A DNA stretch of 64,000 bases from Nymphaea colorata (lineage: Eukaryota; Streptophyta; Magnoliopsida; Nymphaeales; Nymphaeaceae), in assembly GCF_008831285.2 (NCBI RefSeq), contig NC_045150.1, positions 2,740,001 through 2,804,000 of the forward strand. Reading direction: 5' to 3'. This document shows positions 24,560-35,269 of this stretch, piece after piece. Within the stretch, counting starts at the first letter, position 1. Every line of letters starts with the position of its first letter. The notes under the pieces were generated by a model. It saw only the letters and a program-made list of their open reading frames with translations, searched no databases and was not told the origin of the DNA. Position numbers and translations under genes: made by a program.

Positions 24560-24915
24560 GGTATATTATTTTTTTTTAATTTAAAGAAACTGCTTTTTTT
24601 TAATTTAAAGAAACTGCACCCGAGTCGAGAGACTTTGTCATTCATGGAGTCACATGGAACTTTAAGGTTAGTACAGTTGCCTCCGATACCATGCTTGGGT
24701 AAATTTACATAAAATGAGATGTAGATGTAACGTTTCAAAACGAAAACTGACTGCCTACCATCTATTGTTTCAGGCCACCTGCTTGAACCTTGAAACGAAA
24801 ACCGACTGCCTACCATCTATTACCATCTATTGTTCGAGGCCACCTGCTTTAACAAAGGTTCAGACCCATACATGAAGACATCAATTCTTGCAGTATCAAT
24901 TCTTGCAGTACTACG
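24560..24915. repeat. Cluster of small tandem duplications
   Basis: Three separate direct duplications lie close together: TTTAATTTAAAGAAACTGC twice (about 24575-24617), a roughly 60-bp unit twice (about 24731-24788 and 24790-24852, containing GACTGCCTACCATCTATT), and TCAATTCTTGCAGTA twice (about 24882-24911). Confidence 0.85.
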
Positions 24916-25177
24916 GGTACTGCACGACATATATTCGAGGAAGTACGTTTTTAGAGTGCCCAGTGGTAGATTAATTTTAGGATAAAATTGGAAAACAAGA
25001 AAAGAAAAGTTAAAAAGCCATGTTGGAGTGCCCACTTGTAGATGAGGACACCGTTGAGGGAAAAAAATGATAACGGCTGGGCCCAATCCCAATAATTCTT
25101 ATTATTTTATAGCTTTCGGCGTTGTCCTTTTCTCTAAACTACTAAAAAATGAGAGCAAGTGAAATATATGCCAAACC

Positions 25178-25537
25178 GCGGGTTGGATTTGGTTCATTCA
25201 AAAGGTGAATTCAGATTTGAAGATGAATCTAAAAATCAGTTTTGGATTTAGTTTGGATTCAGATTCAAACATGATATAGATTTTTCTTTCATCCATATTC
25301 AAATCTAATGACATCCCATCGGATTCAGATCATATTTATTCTAAATAAACATCTTACATCCGATGTTCATATATTTTGAAAGTTGTATCTTAACATATCG
25401 TACAGCGGGTTGGATTTGGTTCATTCAAAAGGTGAACTCAGATTTGAACATGAATCTAAAAATCAGTTTTGGATTTAGTTTGGATTCAGATTCAAACATG
25501 ACATAGATTTTTCTTTCATCCATATTCAAATCTAATT
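25178..25537. repeat. GATTC-family element with 227-bp-spaced direct repeat
   Basis: A 133-bp block (25178-25311) starting GCGGGTTGGATTTGGTTC recurs almost identically at 25405-25537. The spacer is homologous to the interior of the copies at 24030 and 56757, so this is a rearranged member of the same dispersed family. Confidence 0.8.
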
Positions 25538-25559
25538 TCGAATCCGAATACGTGAATAT

Positions 25560-26731
25560 AAAAAAAAACAGATATAGCAAAAGATATTATTCTGCCACTG
25601 ACGTCCATGCCACTCATGAGTATCTGACCTTTGGTCTTATATACTTCCTCAGGGGCAGTTTTGTCTTTTAAAAAATCGTGTCCTTTCAGTAGTTAAATTG
25701 GCCTTGTGAGAAGGGTCTTTATTTTTCTCGCCTGTCTTTTCTTACAAGGGCATTTTGGTCATTTGACATCTGGGCTTCTCATGTAACTCCACAATCCTTT
25801 TGTGCAATCACATGTCAAACACCGAATTTTGTGTTCTTCCTTCCAATAGCATACTAATGATAATCCATAGGAACGTATATTCATGGATCAGTATCTTGTA
25901 AATGTTTAGATGAGATTGTTTTATCTGATAAAGTTTCTTATATCTTATTTTTCTGATAAAGTTTCATAAATTTTAGTTTTTTGCTGTTTCAATACGCACA
26001 TGGGCCTATTTATTAATTTACACATCCAAATCTTGCACTAATTAATTAACCATATATGTAAACAGATTAACATATATGAAAATATGATAATGAGAAAAAC
26101 TTGAAAATTTAACACTCCATAATGGATATTATAAGCGGAGAAAGCGAAGACTACTAAATTTTATAAAACTTATTCCTTGATTCAAATAAATTATTCAAAG
26201 TTATGGCTAGATTGAGCTGAGAAGCAGTAGGAGGGAAGATAATTAAATTGAGAGCATCAACAATTGTCTTTTAATGGGCAACAAATTAAAGGAGGCGAGT
26301 CTTACATGATTCGAAGCAGTAATTGACTTGTCGTGATCACAATGTCCAAACGATGAAAGACAATTTGTTTCTCCTTCCTAAGCAAGTTTGCAACTAAAGA
26401 GAGAGTTTTGATAATAGAAATATTCCACTCTTTGGAAGATAGTGTTTAATAAGTTTATTCCCAAAGATTAGAACATATTAATGGAACACATTATTGGAAC
26501 CCATCTATAAAACACTACATTCCAAAAGAACACAGCATTCTTATTACCAATATTAGTACCTCGAAAAATATGTATGCAGGTTCATGTACTACGTAGCAAC
26601 AATGTAAGCACGTAGCCGTAATATAAACATACATATAATATAGCATGTTACAGGCTTTTTCTTTGTGGAAGAAGCCAAAGGCACCTTATCATCAAAAGAA
26701 AACAAGCAAGTTTTTGGCTACATTCAAAACG

Positions 26732-26735
<4 letters not shown>
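25560..26735. other. Intergenic, no gene seen
   Basis: AT-rich DNA without a recognisable gene. Short open frames lack motifs. Confidence 0.5.
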
Positions 26736-26768
<33 letters not shown>

Positions 26769-26928
26769 GGGCAATCAGGGAAGGAGCCAAATCCCCCAGA
26801 GGAGTTGCATCGGACAAATCTCTTCCTTTCTCTCCCTCTTTTTGTTGTCAGGATTAGACTTATCCCTAACATATATACTTGTGTGTTCAATGGTGGCTTA
26901 TAAAATCTCTCTATCTCCCTCTCTCTCT

Positions 26929-26985
<57 letters not shown>

Positions 26986-26999
26986 GAGAGAGAGAGAGA
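26736..26999. repeat. Microsatellite cluster (CT)n and (CT)(AT)(AG) hairpin
   Basis: (CT)n lies at 26736-26764. A compound tract lies at about 26916-26999: CT-rich, then (AT)n of about 48 bases, then (AG)n. The CT and AG flanks are complementary, so the whole tract is self-complementary. Confidence 0.9.
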
Positions 27000-27386
27000 G
27001 AAGTTGATAAAAACCAGACACTTAGATTAGGGATAAAAACCAAACCCATTGATTGTTCGTTCAAAACTATTTTCAATACAATATAAACATCTTAATATAT
27101 TTAATAAAGATTATTTTGATATAGAAATGCTTTGATTCAAGTGTTTTAATGAAAAATGTTGATCTTTTTAGTATCATGCCATGGTGGCCGTTCATTTTTT
27201 ACTATTATAAAAACACCTTTAAATTCTAACAAATGATCAACTTAGTATACGTTTTGCATTAACCCTTACTTAAGATCATATTAATAAGGTTAGACTGCAA
27301 AAAAAAAAAAAAACACTTTAAAAATAAGAATCAAAGGGTTTGGTTTTTGTCCCTGACCTAGGTGTCTTGTTTCTACCAACCTCTAT
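27000..27386. mobile_element. TIR element of about 390 bp (MITE-like)
   Basis: Inverted repeats of about 50 bp with some mismatches. The left arm (27000-27050) contains GACACTTAGATTAGGGATAA and ends AAAAACCAAACCC. The right arm (27335-27386) reads GGGTTTGGTTTTTGTCCCTG and on to ACCAACCTCT. The interior is AT-rich and non-coding. The left terminus merges with the (AG)n tract, so the target-site duplication is unclear and the superfamily is unassigned. Confidence 0.65.
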
Positions 27387-28142
27387 ATATATAATTGTGG
27401 TGGTCCCTTTTACAAGCAACCAAGAATGAAAATCTTGCATTATTTATTTTGTTGAGATTCAAATATTGGTTAGTTTGAGATCTAGTAAAAGTGGTCCATT
27501 GGCTCCCCGCAGAGCATTTGTTCTGTTTTTTTTCCATTGCTTTAATATTGCTTCTAAAAGGTTAAGAAATTGGCTAGACTAGCTAGGATAAATATCACTC
27601 TGCGTTGGACTACTATTAAATTATTGAAGCTCTAAAAGGCCGTTTGACAACAATAACATCTTGTTGTTATCTCATAATTAATGTGTCCCAAAAAGTGAGG
27701 TAGATTAATCTAACAATGTGCTATAAATCTATCTCATATTTTTGGGGCAAATTGATGAAACACTAAAGGGGTGTTTGATATACCCATAACCATGGAATTT
27801 TACAATAAAAATTACTCATTTTTTAAGAAATTGAAATTAGTAAACAAACGGATTATTTTGTTTCTACAATTAGGAAACTGAAAACTGGACAAGACGATGT
27901 CCTCTACTATTGAGTAATGCAAATCAAAAGGAGTTGATATCTACATTCATCAGATCATATCAATCATGTTAGAAGAGAAAAAAAAAATGGAAATCTGAAA
28001 GATAAGGACATATTTTCCATTTTTCCTTCTTCTTTTTGAGTTTATGTGGTTGGGGATTGAACAACAAGCCAGTCAATGCAGTTCAGCCAATGAAGAAGCT
28101 TTGGCATCTCAATCATAGGTATCTCTAGCTATCTCAATATGC

Positions 28143-28530
28143 AGGGCTATGCACGAACCGAGTCGACCTCAAGCTTGGTCAGCTAGACTCGACTCGTCTC
28201 ATATATTATTTGGCTCGAGCTTGAGTCCAATTGTAAAAGATCAGTTCGAGCTCGACTCAATAGACTCTGTCCCGGCTCGAGCTTTACTTGTTAAGCTCAT
28301 TTACCAACTTCCTATTTGGTTTGATCTCTTTCTTTAGACTTGAGTTTGAAAATTAAACCTATATTCCACTCCAAACCTGCGGGGGTTAACACCCATCATT
28401 TATTGACAAAAAATGAAGAGATTTACAATCCGCATACAAAAGATAACCCATATTAAAAGAGCTCATTCGAATTTAATCTAATCAAGTTCATGTAACTTGA
28501 ACTCGACTCATTCATAAACTCGAGCATGAC
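28143..28530. mobile_element. Dispersed GAGCTC-family repeat, copy 3
   Basis: Begins GGGCTATGCACGAACCGAG and consists of self-similar CTCGAGCTTGAG and GACTCG text, ending near CATAAACTCGAGCATGAC. It belongs to the same family as 15070-15235 and the proven insertion at 16721-17096. Confidence 0.6.
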
Positions 28531-28796
28531 AACCAACATGAACATCCTTTTCAAAAAAACTGTTCTTGCACGCCTTCTTCTGCCTGTGGTTGTTCATGCA
28601 GGGGACAGAATGGAGCTAAAGCATTCATATATTGATGTCTTTATTGGGGACCTTGCTTGGCTGCTTCCATTTATATAGAGAGAGACATTATTGTCCCTTC
28701 TGCCAGCCATAGAGGCAACCCATGTTGCTCTTATAATGCACCAGCGTGTGAAATTTTCATTTCGGGCCCAACATTTGCCTATGATTTAAAGAAAAA

Positions 28797-28964
28797 ACCA
28801 CTTTTGTGATTTTCCTAATTAGGCTACACCTTTCATAAAACTGTCAAGTAAGCATCTGTAGTAAAGTTTCTTCTGATTTGACCACTTTTGTGATTTTCCT
28901 AATTAGGGCTACACCTTTCATAAAACTGTCAAGTAAGCATCTGTAGTAAAGTTTCTTCTGATTT
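28797..28964. repeat. Recent 84-bp tandem duplication
   Basis: Copies lie at 28797-28879 and 28881-28964. They differ only by one extra G (TTAGG versus TTAGGG). The near identity suggests a recent event. Non-coding. Confidence 0.95.
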
Positions 28965-29360
28965 CCCAAATAACAGAAATTAAGCATCAGCTACAACTTT
29001 TTTTTAACTATTTCGCTGTTATTATTTTGGCTAATATATATATTTTATTATACATCAGGGTAGTGGTAGTTTGATTAGTTCAGAAATTTTACGTAAGAGT
29101 CGTTATAAATCATCCTATTTGCAAATCCTAACAAAAATAACAACATGGTAATAAATCAAATGGGCAGAATAGAGACAGTTGACATATAAATAGGAAGAAA
29201 AAGGCTTCCTAACATGTTATTATCACAAAATCTAGTGAACTAATCAAATGAATCACATGAAATATGATATCTGGACATGGGAATTGATACTTAAAAGATG
29301 AATAAGTGACTTCTATATAGAAAACACAACATGTATGTGTTTTTATAGGCAAAGGCTAAG

Positions 29361-30347
29361 ATGTCCCAGAACATAAACCTCTTGGCCATTATGCAATACA
29401 TAAAAGACCACAGAAAACTCAAAACACTTCAACAACAACGAGCGAAGAAGCCAACCTCTAAAAATCACCAATACTCTCTTGAATGGTGCAAACTACTTGA
29501 GTTGGGCAAAGGCAGCTCGATTGTTTTTAAGCGGTCAGTCCAAGGTTGGATACATAAATGGGAAGATCAGTCCTCCAGATAGTTCAGGTCCCGAATTCGA
29601 TGATTGGCAATTGGAAAACGATATGGTGATGTCGTGGCTTATTAACTCCATGGAGCCCTCTATTTCAAATCTGTTCATGGATCAAGAAACTACAAAGGAG
29701 ATTTGAGATGAGTTAAAGCAACTCTTTTCTGAACAAAAAAATTTTGCACAAGTTTATCAGATTCAAATCGAGATCGCCAATCTTATGAAGGGCAACAAGC
29801 CGGTGAATCTTTACATAGGTGAACTCAGAAACAGGTTTGATGAACTTCTGTAATATAGGCCGGTTACGATTGATCCTGATACATATAAAAATCGATTGAA
29901 GAAGACAAAATTTTTAAGATGTTGGCAAGATTAGGAGCTGAATATGAGGGTATTAGAAGCCAAATCCTTAACACCATTCCTCTTCCCAACTTCAACAATG
30001 TGTGGCAAATGGTACAAAGGGAGGCTGCACGAAGACAAGTTATGAATTCCAATACCAGAACTGACATTCTAGAAGAAAGCAATGAAAAAATGGCATGCGT
30101 AGCTCAAACCGAATTTGCTAAAGGGGAGCAAAAGCTCCCAAATGCGAACAAGCTCCCAAACACCAATTTTAGTAAAAATTTAAATGCACTCACTACAAGC
30201 GATCTGGTCACACCCGTGAAAAATACTGGGAACTGGTTGGAAGATCTACAAAAGACAAAACAACATCCTCCATCAACTCTGATTCAGCCAACTTCATCAC
30301 CAAGGAGAACCTTGAAAATTTTTCTCAAAAGTTCGCAAAAATTAAAC
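29361..30347 (+). pseudogene. Copia gag relic (element 1)
   Basis: Capsid-type UBN2 gag with the ANYLSWAKAARLFLSG motif near 29485-29535. It is broken by a frameshift and two stops. The last open piece (29919-30347) contains the LGAEYEGIR and AARRQ words typical of plant copia gag. Confidence 0.85.
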
Positions 30348-30349
30348 TA

Positions 30350-31420
30350 ATGTCATCTCAGCCCGTCAGCAATTCTGAAGGCAACAATTTTGCTCTTATT
30401 GCTACTTTAAATAGTTCTACATGGGTCATTGACATCGGGGCTACCGATCATATGTCTAGCGACTTAACCCAACTAATCAATTTAGACAAAACAAAAAACG
30501 ACCAGTTTTTACAGTTGATGGATCGCCCATTGCTGCTGAAGGAAATGGAGAGACTAGATTCTTTGAAAAGGGGCAGAAATCCCAAGTTTTATATATTCCA
30601 AAATTATCAGCAAATCTTATGTCGGTAAGCAAATTGACCAAGTCTTATAACTATCTGGCTGTTTTTTCCACAAAGGATGTAATATTTTAGGATCTTGTGA
30701 CGAAACGGGAGATTGGCAGAGGGCACGAGCACAATGGGTTGTATGTGATGGACGCTAATGCATGCAGCTTCATGTTGGATGATCAACAAGTTAGAAGTTC
30801 TCACTAATGGACCTGGCATGCCAGATTTGGTTACATCTCTGACCAAAATTTAACTCGTCTCATTCCCTAACTTAAAGTTGAGAATAATTCATGTGATGCA
30901 TGTGAATTTTCCAAACCCACAAGATTGTCGTTTCAATCATCCACTGAAAAATCAAAAGAAATTTTTGATTTAGTTTACTCAGATGTATGGGGACCTGCCC
31001 CACAAGTGTTATATTCTGAATTTAGATACTATGTTTTCTTTATTGATGATAAGACTCGCATGACTTGGTTATTTTTTCTTAGATATAAGAGTGAAGTTGT
31101 TAGTGCTTTTAAAGAATTCTTCAATATGGTACATACTCAATATGGAGTAAAAATAAAAAAACTTCATTTAATAATGGAGGAAAATATGTGAATGATGCTT
31201 TTGAAACTTTTCTAAAAGAGAAAGGAATACAGTCTCAGTACTCATGTTTAGGTACCCCACAACAGAATGGACTTGCCAAATGAAAAAATAGGCAACTACT
31301 AAATATTGCTCGATCTCTTATGATTCATATGCATATTCTACAAACGTTTTTGGAATGATGCTGTAGCCACTGCATGTCATATTGTCAACAAGGCACCAAG
31401 TTCTAGAATAAAAAATCAAG
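30350..31420 (+). pseudogene. Copia protease and integrase relic (element 1)
   Basis: The protease core has a Ser-to-Ile change in the active-site triplet (DIGA). The integrase zinc-binding region (about 30790-30910, HARFGYISDQNL and CDACEFSKPTRLSF) and the core (SDVWGPA, YYVFFIDDKTRMTW) are split by stops and a frame break near 31190. Confidence 0.85.
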
Positions 31421-32249
31421 TTTCTGTTGAACTACTTCTCAATAAAAAGGTCTCTATGAAGCATCTTAAATTTTTTGATTATAAGTGCTATGCTCACATA
31501 CAAGGAAAATTCAGGAACAAACTAGAAAAACATGCCATCAAATGTATCTTCTTCGACTATTTTAGTAGAAAGAATGAATATAACTGTTATGATCCAGTTA
31601 CTAGAAAATTACTTATATCTCAAGATGTGAAGTTTTTTGAACAGGAGTCCTTCTTTGATGATAAAAAATAGGAGGAGATGAACATCACTATTCTATCAAG
31701 CAGCCCACATTGCCGGTGGTTGAAATCATCAGTGAAGCTCCTTGCATGAGACTACCACAAACCAAACTCGCTCAAAACGCCTCAAATGACTTGCCCTTGC
31801 CTCTGACCCAAAGTAACGCCCCAAATGACTCGTCCATGCTTCCACCCCAAAGTATTCAACAACCTCAAAATATCCCACAACCAGAAACCAGCACCGATCC
31901 TCTCACTCCTCTCAGTGAATCAAATTCCAATTCTATCAACTCAAGCCAAACCTCTTATGAAAATTCCATTAGATGGTCCACTCGTCCTACTAGATTACCA
32001 ACCAAACTTAGTGACTATTACACTTACCTTACAACAAACAGAAACCACTCCATAGACCAATACCTTAATGTATATTCCCACCACGCATCAGTCATGTTCA
32101 TCTAACTTGTAAGGGCTAGTAGGTGGACCTTCTAATGGAATTTTCATAAGCCCTGTCACTTATGAGCTAGGATCCCATGCTTCTTACCACCATCTAACTT
32201 GTCTACTAGCTATAGATCCTATAACCTAATGCATATCCCCACCACAAAC

Positions 32250-33789
32250 CAAGAGCTTATGAGGAGGCAAACTCTAATCCAAAGTGGTGCAATGCAATGG
32301 AAGATGAACTTGTGGCATTGAGAAAAAAATCAGACATGGGATCTAGTCCCTCTACCTGATGGTAAGAAGCATGTGGGATGTAATTGGGTTTATCGAAAAA
32401 AGTATACTAGCGATGGACGTGTAGAGCGCTACAAAGCTCACCTAGTCACCATATAATTCACTCAAAGCGAAGGTATTGATTATACTTAAACCTTCGCTCC
32501 TGTTGCAAAGATGAGCCCTGTCAAAACATTGATTTTAGTTGCAGCAAATAAGAGGTGGCCCCTAACTCAACTTAATGTGAAAAACGCTGTTCTACACGGG
32601 AAACTCAACGAAAAGGTTTACATGGAGGCTCCAAAAGGTATAAAAAGTGAGCACAAATATGTGTGTAGGTTAAAAAAGGCTCTATATGGGTTGAAATAGT
32701 CACTACGAGCCTGATTCTCCCGTCTCAATGATGTTCTTGTTAGAATGGATTTTAAAAGAAGCAGCGCTGACAATACTCTGTTTACGTCTTTGATAAATTC
32801 TAAAATTTGCATTCTTCTAGTCTGTGTAGATGACATAATAATGGCAGGTGATGATATTGATCTCATGCCCCGCATAAAATCCTATCTCAAACAGCTGTTT
32901 GAAATCAAGGACTTAGGAATACTAAGTTTTTCTTAGGGATCGAGGTTGCTTACTCAAATAAAGGAGTGTTCTTTTGCCAAAGGAAATACACACTAAATCT
33001 ATTGAAAAAGATTGGATGCTTGGTTGCCAATCCTACAGAGACTTGAGGTCAATTGTAAATTAAAGAAAGATGAAGGTGAACTTATCGAGAATGTTCAAAG
33101 CTTTTAGAAACTAGTTGGTAAGCTTATATATTTGACTATTACAACACCTGATATTTCTTACGCTGTAAGCCTCATTAGCTAGTTCATGCCCTCTCCTAGA
33201 TCGTCTCACATTGAGGCTGCTCATAGAATTTTGAGGTATCTGAAAGATGCACTCGAAAAGGAATTTTAGTGAAACGTGACCTGCCACTAGATGTTGTGGG
33301 CTATACTGATGCAGACTGGGCAGGGTATTCAAATGATAGAAGATCTACTTTCGTTTTTTGCACTTTTGTTGGAGGAAATCTTATAACTTGGAGAAGCAAC
33401 AAACAATCTGTAGTTGCGCGATCAAGTGTTGAAGCATAATATAGAGTTTTGCCGGATGAACTTGTCTGGATGAAAGCTCTTCTAAAGGATATGAATATGG
33501 ATGTTCTTGTAAGGATATGAATATTGATGTGCAAGAACCTATAAAACTTATATGGAATAATATGACCCCAATTTATATTGGGGCAAATGCAGTCTTTCAT
33601 GAAAGGACCAAACATATTGAAATTGATTGTCATTTCATTAGAGAAAAAAATCAAGATGGAACTATTGAGACATATCATGTGAAGAGTGAAACTCAATTGG
33701 CCAATATTTTCACAAAAAGCCTAGCACGTGAGAAACATCAAAGCATTACAAATAAGTTGGGACAAATTGATATCTGTTCTCCAACTTGA
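32250..33789 (+). pseudogene. Copia reverse transcriptase and RNase H relic (element 1)
   Basis: RT motifs are clear but interrupted by stops (for example TAA at 32489 and TAG at about 32697). The catalytic box reads CVDDI. RNase H has the SSVEA motif followed directly by a stop. A small local duplication (GGATATGAATAT) lies at about 33489-33525. Confidence 0.85.
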
Positions 33790-33798
33790 GGGGGAGAT

Positions 33799-34115
33799 TG
33801 TTGCGAGATTTATGGAAGAAGAGATTTGTGCTGCCTATCATCAAGCTCGGCAAAATCTTATAGTCACAGTGCGATGAGATGTTGCAGTCACTCTTACAAA
33901 GGAAGGCCATCATCCTTTTTTGGAAGGCTGAGATAACTGTTACCTTGGTTATCATAAATTGCTATGTATAATCTCTTCCTCTTTTCTTTTGTAACAAGTG
34001 AAGAAACAATAAAAGAATCTCAAGTTCTCTTCTTCCTCCATGGACGTAGGCCTGCCACGTAAAAATCCTTGTTGTTCTCTCTTGTGTTGCTTGCTCTTTC
34101 CATGTTTTTTAACAC
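33799..34115 (+). repeat. 3' LTR of copia element 1 (end approximate)
   Basis: Starts TGTTGCGAGATTTATGG right after the polypurine tract. Contains ACAATAAAAGAATCTCAAG (a poly(A)-signal-like R region) and GGACGTAGGCCTGCC, as in many plant copia LTRs. Confidence 0.6.
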
Positions 34116-34902
34116 CGGGATCACCTGGAGAGCAAGAGTTAGAAATCGAGACCAGAAGTCCATGATGGAAGGAGGCAGCCAAAGGACAGAGCAATGCTAT
34201 GTTGAACAGTGGATGGCTTTGCTGAAGAACAGTGTTGTCATCGTGGACTTTGCTTAGTGAAATCACTCATATAGCATGTTGAAAATTAACAATAATGGAG
34301 CTTCATTACCTTATGTTGCACAAAATGAACTTGCAAAAAAACTCTTGTATTAGAGGAGGAGAGCACTCATACAACTCATGACACCCACAAGACTACCCTA
34401 GCACAACTTACACTTGGTACATGATGCACATTCCTAATCACCTATTTATAGGACCTGAAGACCATAACCTATGACCCATAACCTCTGACATAATGATAGC
34501 ATAACTCATGACATAAATGACATTACATTGTTGACATTAAAAAACATGTTAAAAAGGACATTAAAACGTGAATTAAGCATAATAGCCATTACCATAAGTA
34601 GACCATATGACATAAGTAGATCATATGAAAAAATAAAAATATCACATACTAATGTAGTGCTTAATTTTTTTAACTCTCTTATGCATTATTGTGAATTACT
34701 AAAACATCAATTTGAAACTCCTTGCCTATCCATTAATTTGCATCATATTTTAATATAGCAAGTACCCAACTCACCAAAATTTTGTCCCTTTGCATTTCTT
34801 GGGAAAATTGAAAAAGTTCATCATGTTGCCCTTTCCTTCCCTGCTCCTCTTTTATCACTCATTCCCCTTTCCTTTCCGTATCGAGTTCCGCTACTCATAG
34901 CC

Positions 34903-34951
<49 letters not shown>

Positions 34952-35250
34952 CACGACCCTCAAGGCTCGATGCACCTTGTGGTGAAACCTTTGTTGCTAC
35001 CAGCACCCATCGTTGACTAGTAGTGACTATGCATGAGAGAGAGAGAGAGACCAATGACTCCTGATTGTGTGCACATGAAAACACAAGAGGGAAGAGGGGG
35101 TGGGTTTTAAACTACAAGATGACTAGGTTTTAATTGGGCATGGGACTAGTAACAACAACGGTTATGTTTCTTGTGCAAATAAGAGACAAAATAAAATCAT
35201 CCCATTGCAGGCACATGGTCTTACATATGCCAAGAATGATGTATCCTTAG
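34116..35250. other. Spacer between copia elements, with (AG)n at 34904-34949
   Basis: No gene seen. The (AG)23 tract is followed by a second short AG run at about 35036-35050. Nothing resembling the LTR of the next element was found. Confidence 0.6.
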
Positions 35251-35269
35251 AAGTCATATTTGTTGTATT

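Larger units (their letters stand above)
29361..34115 (+). mobile_element. Decayed Ty1/copia retrotransposon, element 1
   Basis: Domain order is gag, protease, integrase, RT, RNase H, the copia order. Gag (UBN2 type) begins at 29361, has a frame change near 29500 and in-frame stops near 29704 and 29851. The protease relic WVIDIGATDHM is at about 30423-30455, with DIGA replacing the catalytic DSGA. The pre-integrase and integrase text lies at about 30800-31420 (DLVYSDVWGPAP). RT lies at about 32270-32935 (ERYKAH, LNVKNAVLHG, LKKALYGLK, CVDDI for YVDD). RNase H lies at about 33290-33780. The polypurine tract TGAGGGGGAGA is at about 33787-33797, followed by an LTR start TGTTGCGAG at 33799. The 3' LTR ends near 34115 (approximate). 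I could not find a matching 5' LTR before 29361, so the element seems 5'-truncated or its LTR has been lost. Many stops make it non-functional. Confidence 0.92.

Noticed and set aside
26648-27076. Open frames of 121 and 142 codons on both strands
   Set aside because: They exist only because dinucleotide repeats contain no stops (runs of Ser-Leu, Ile-Tyr and Arg-Glu).
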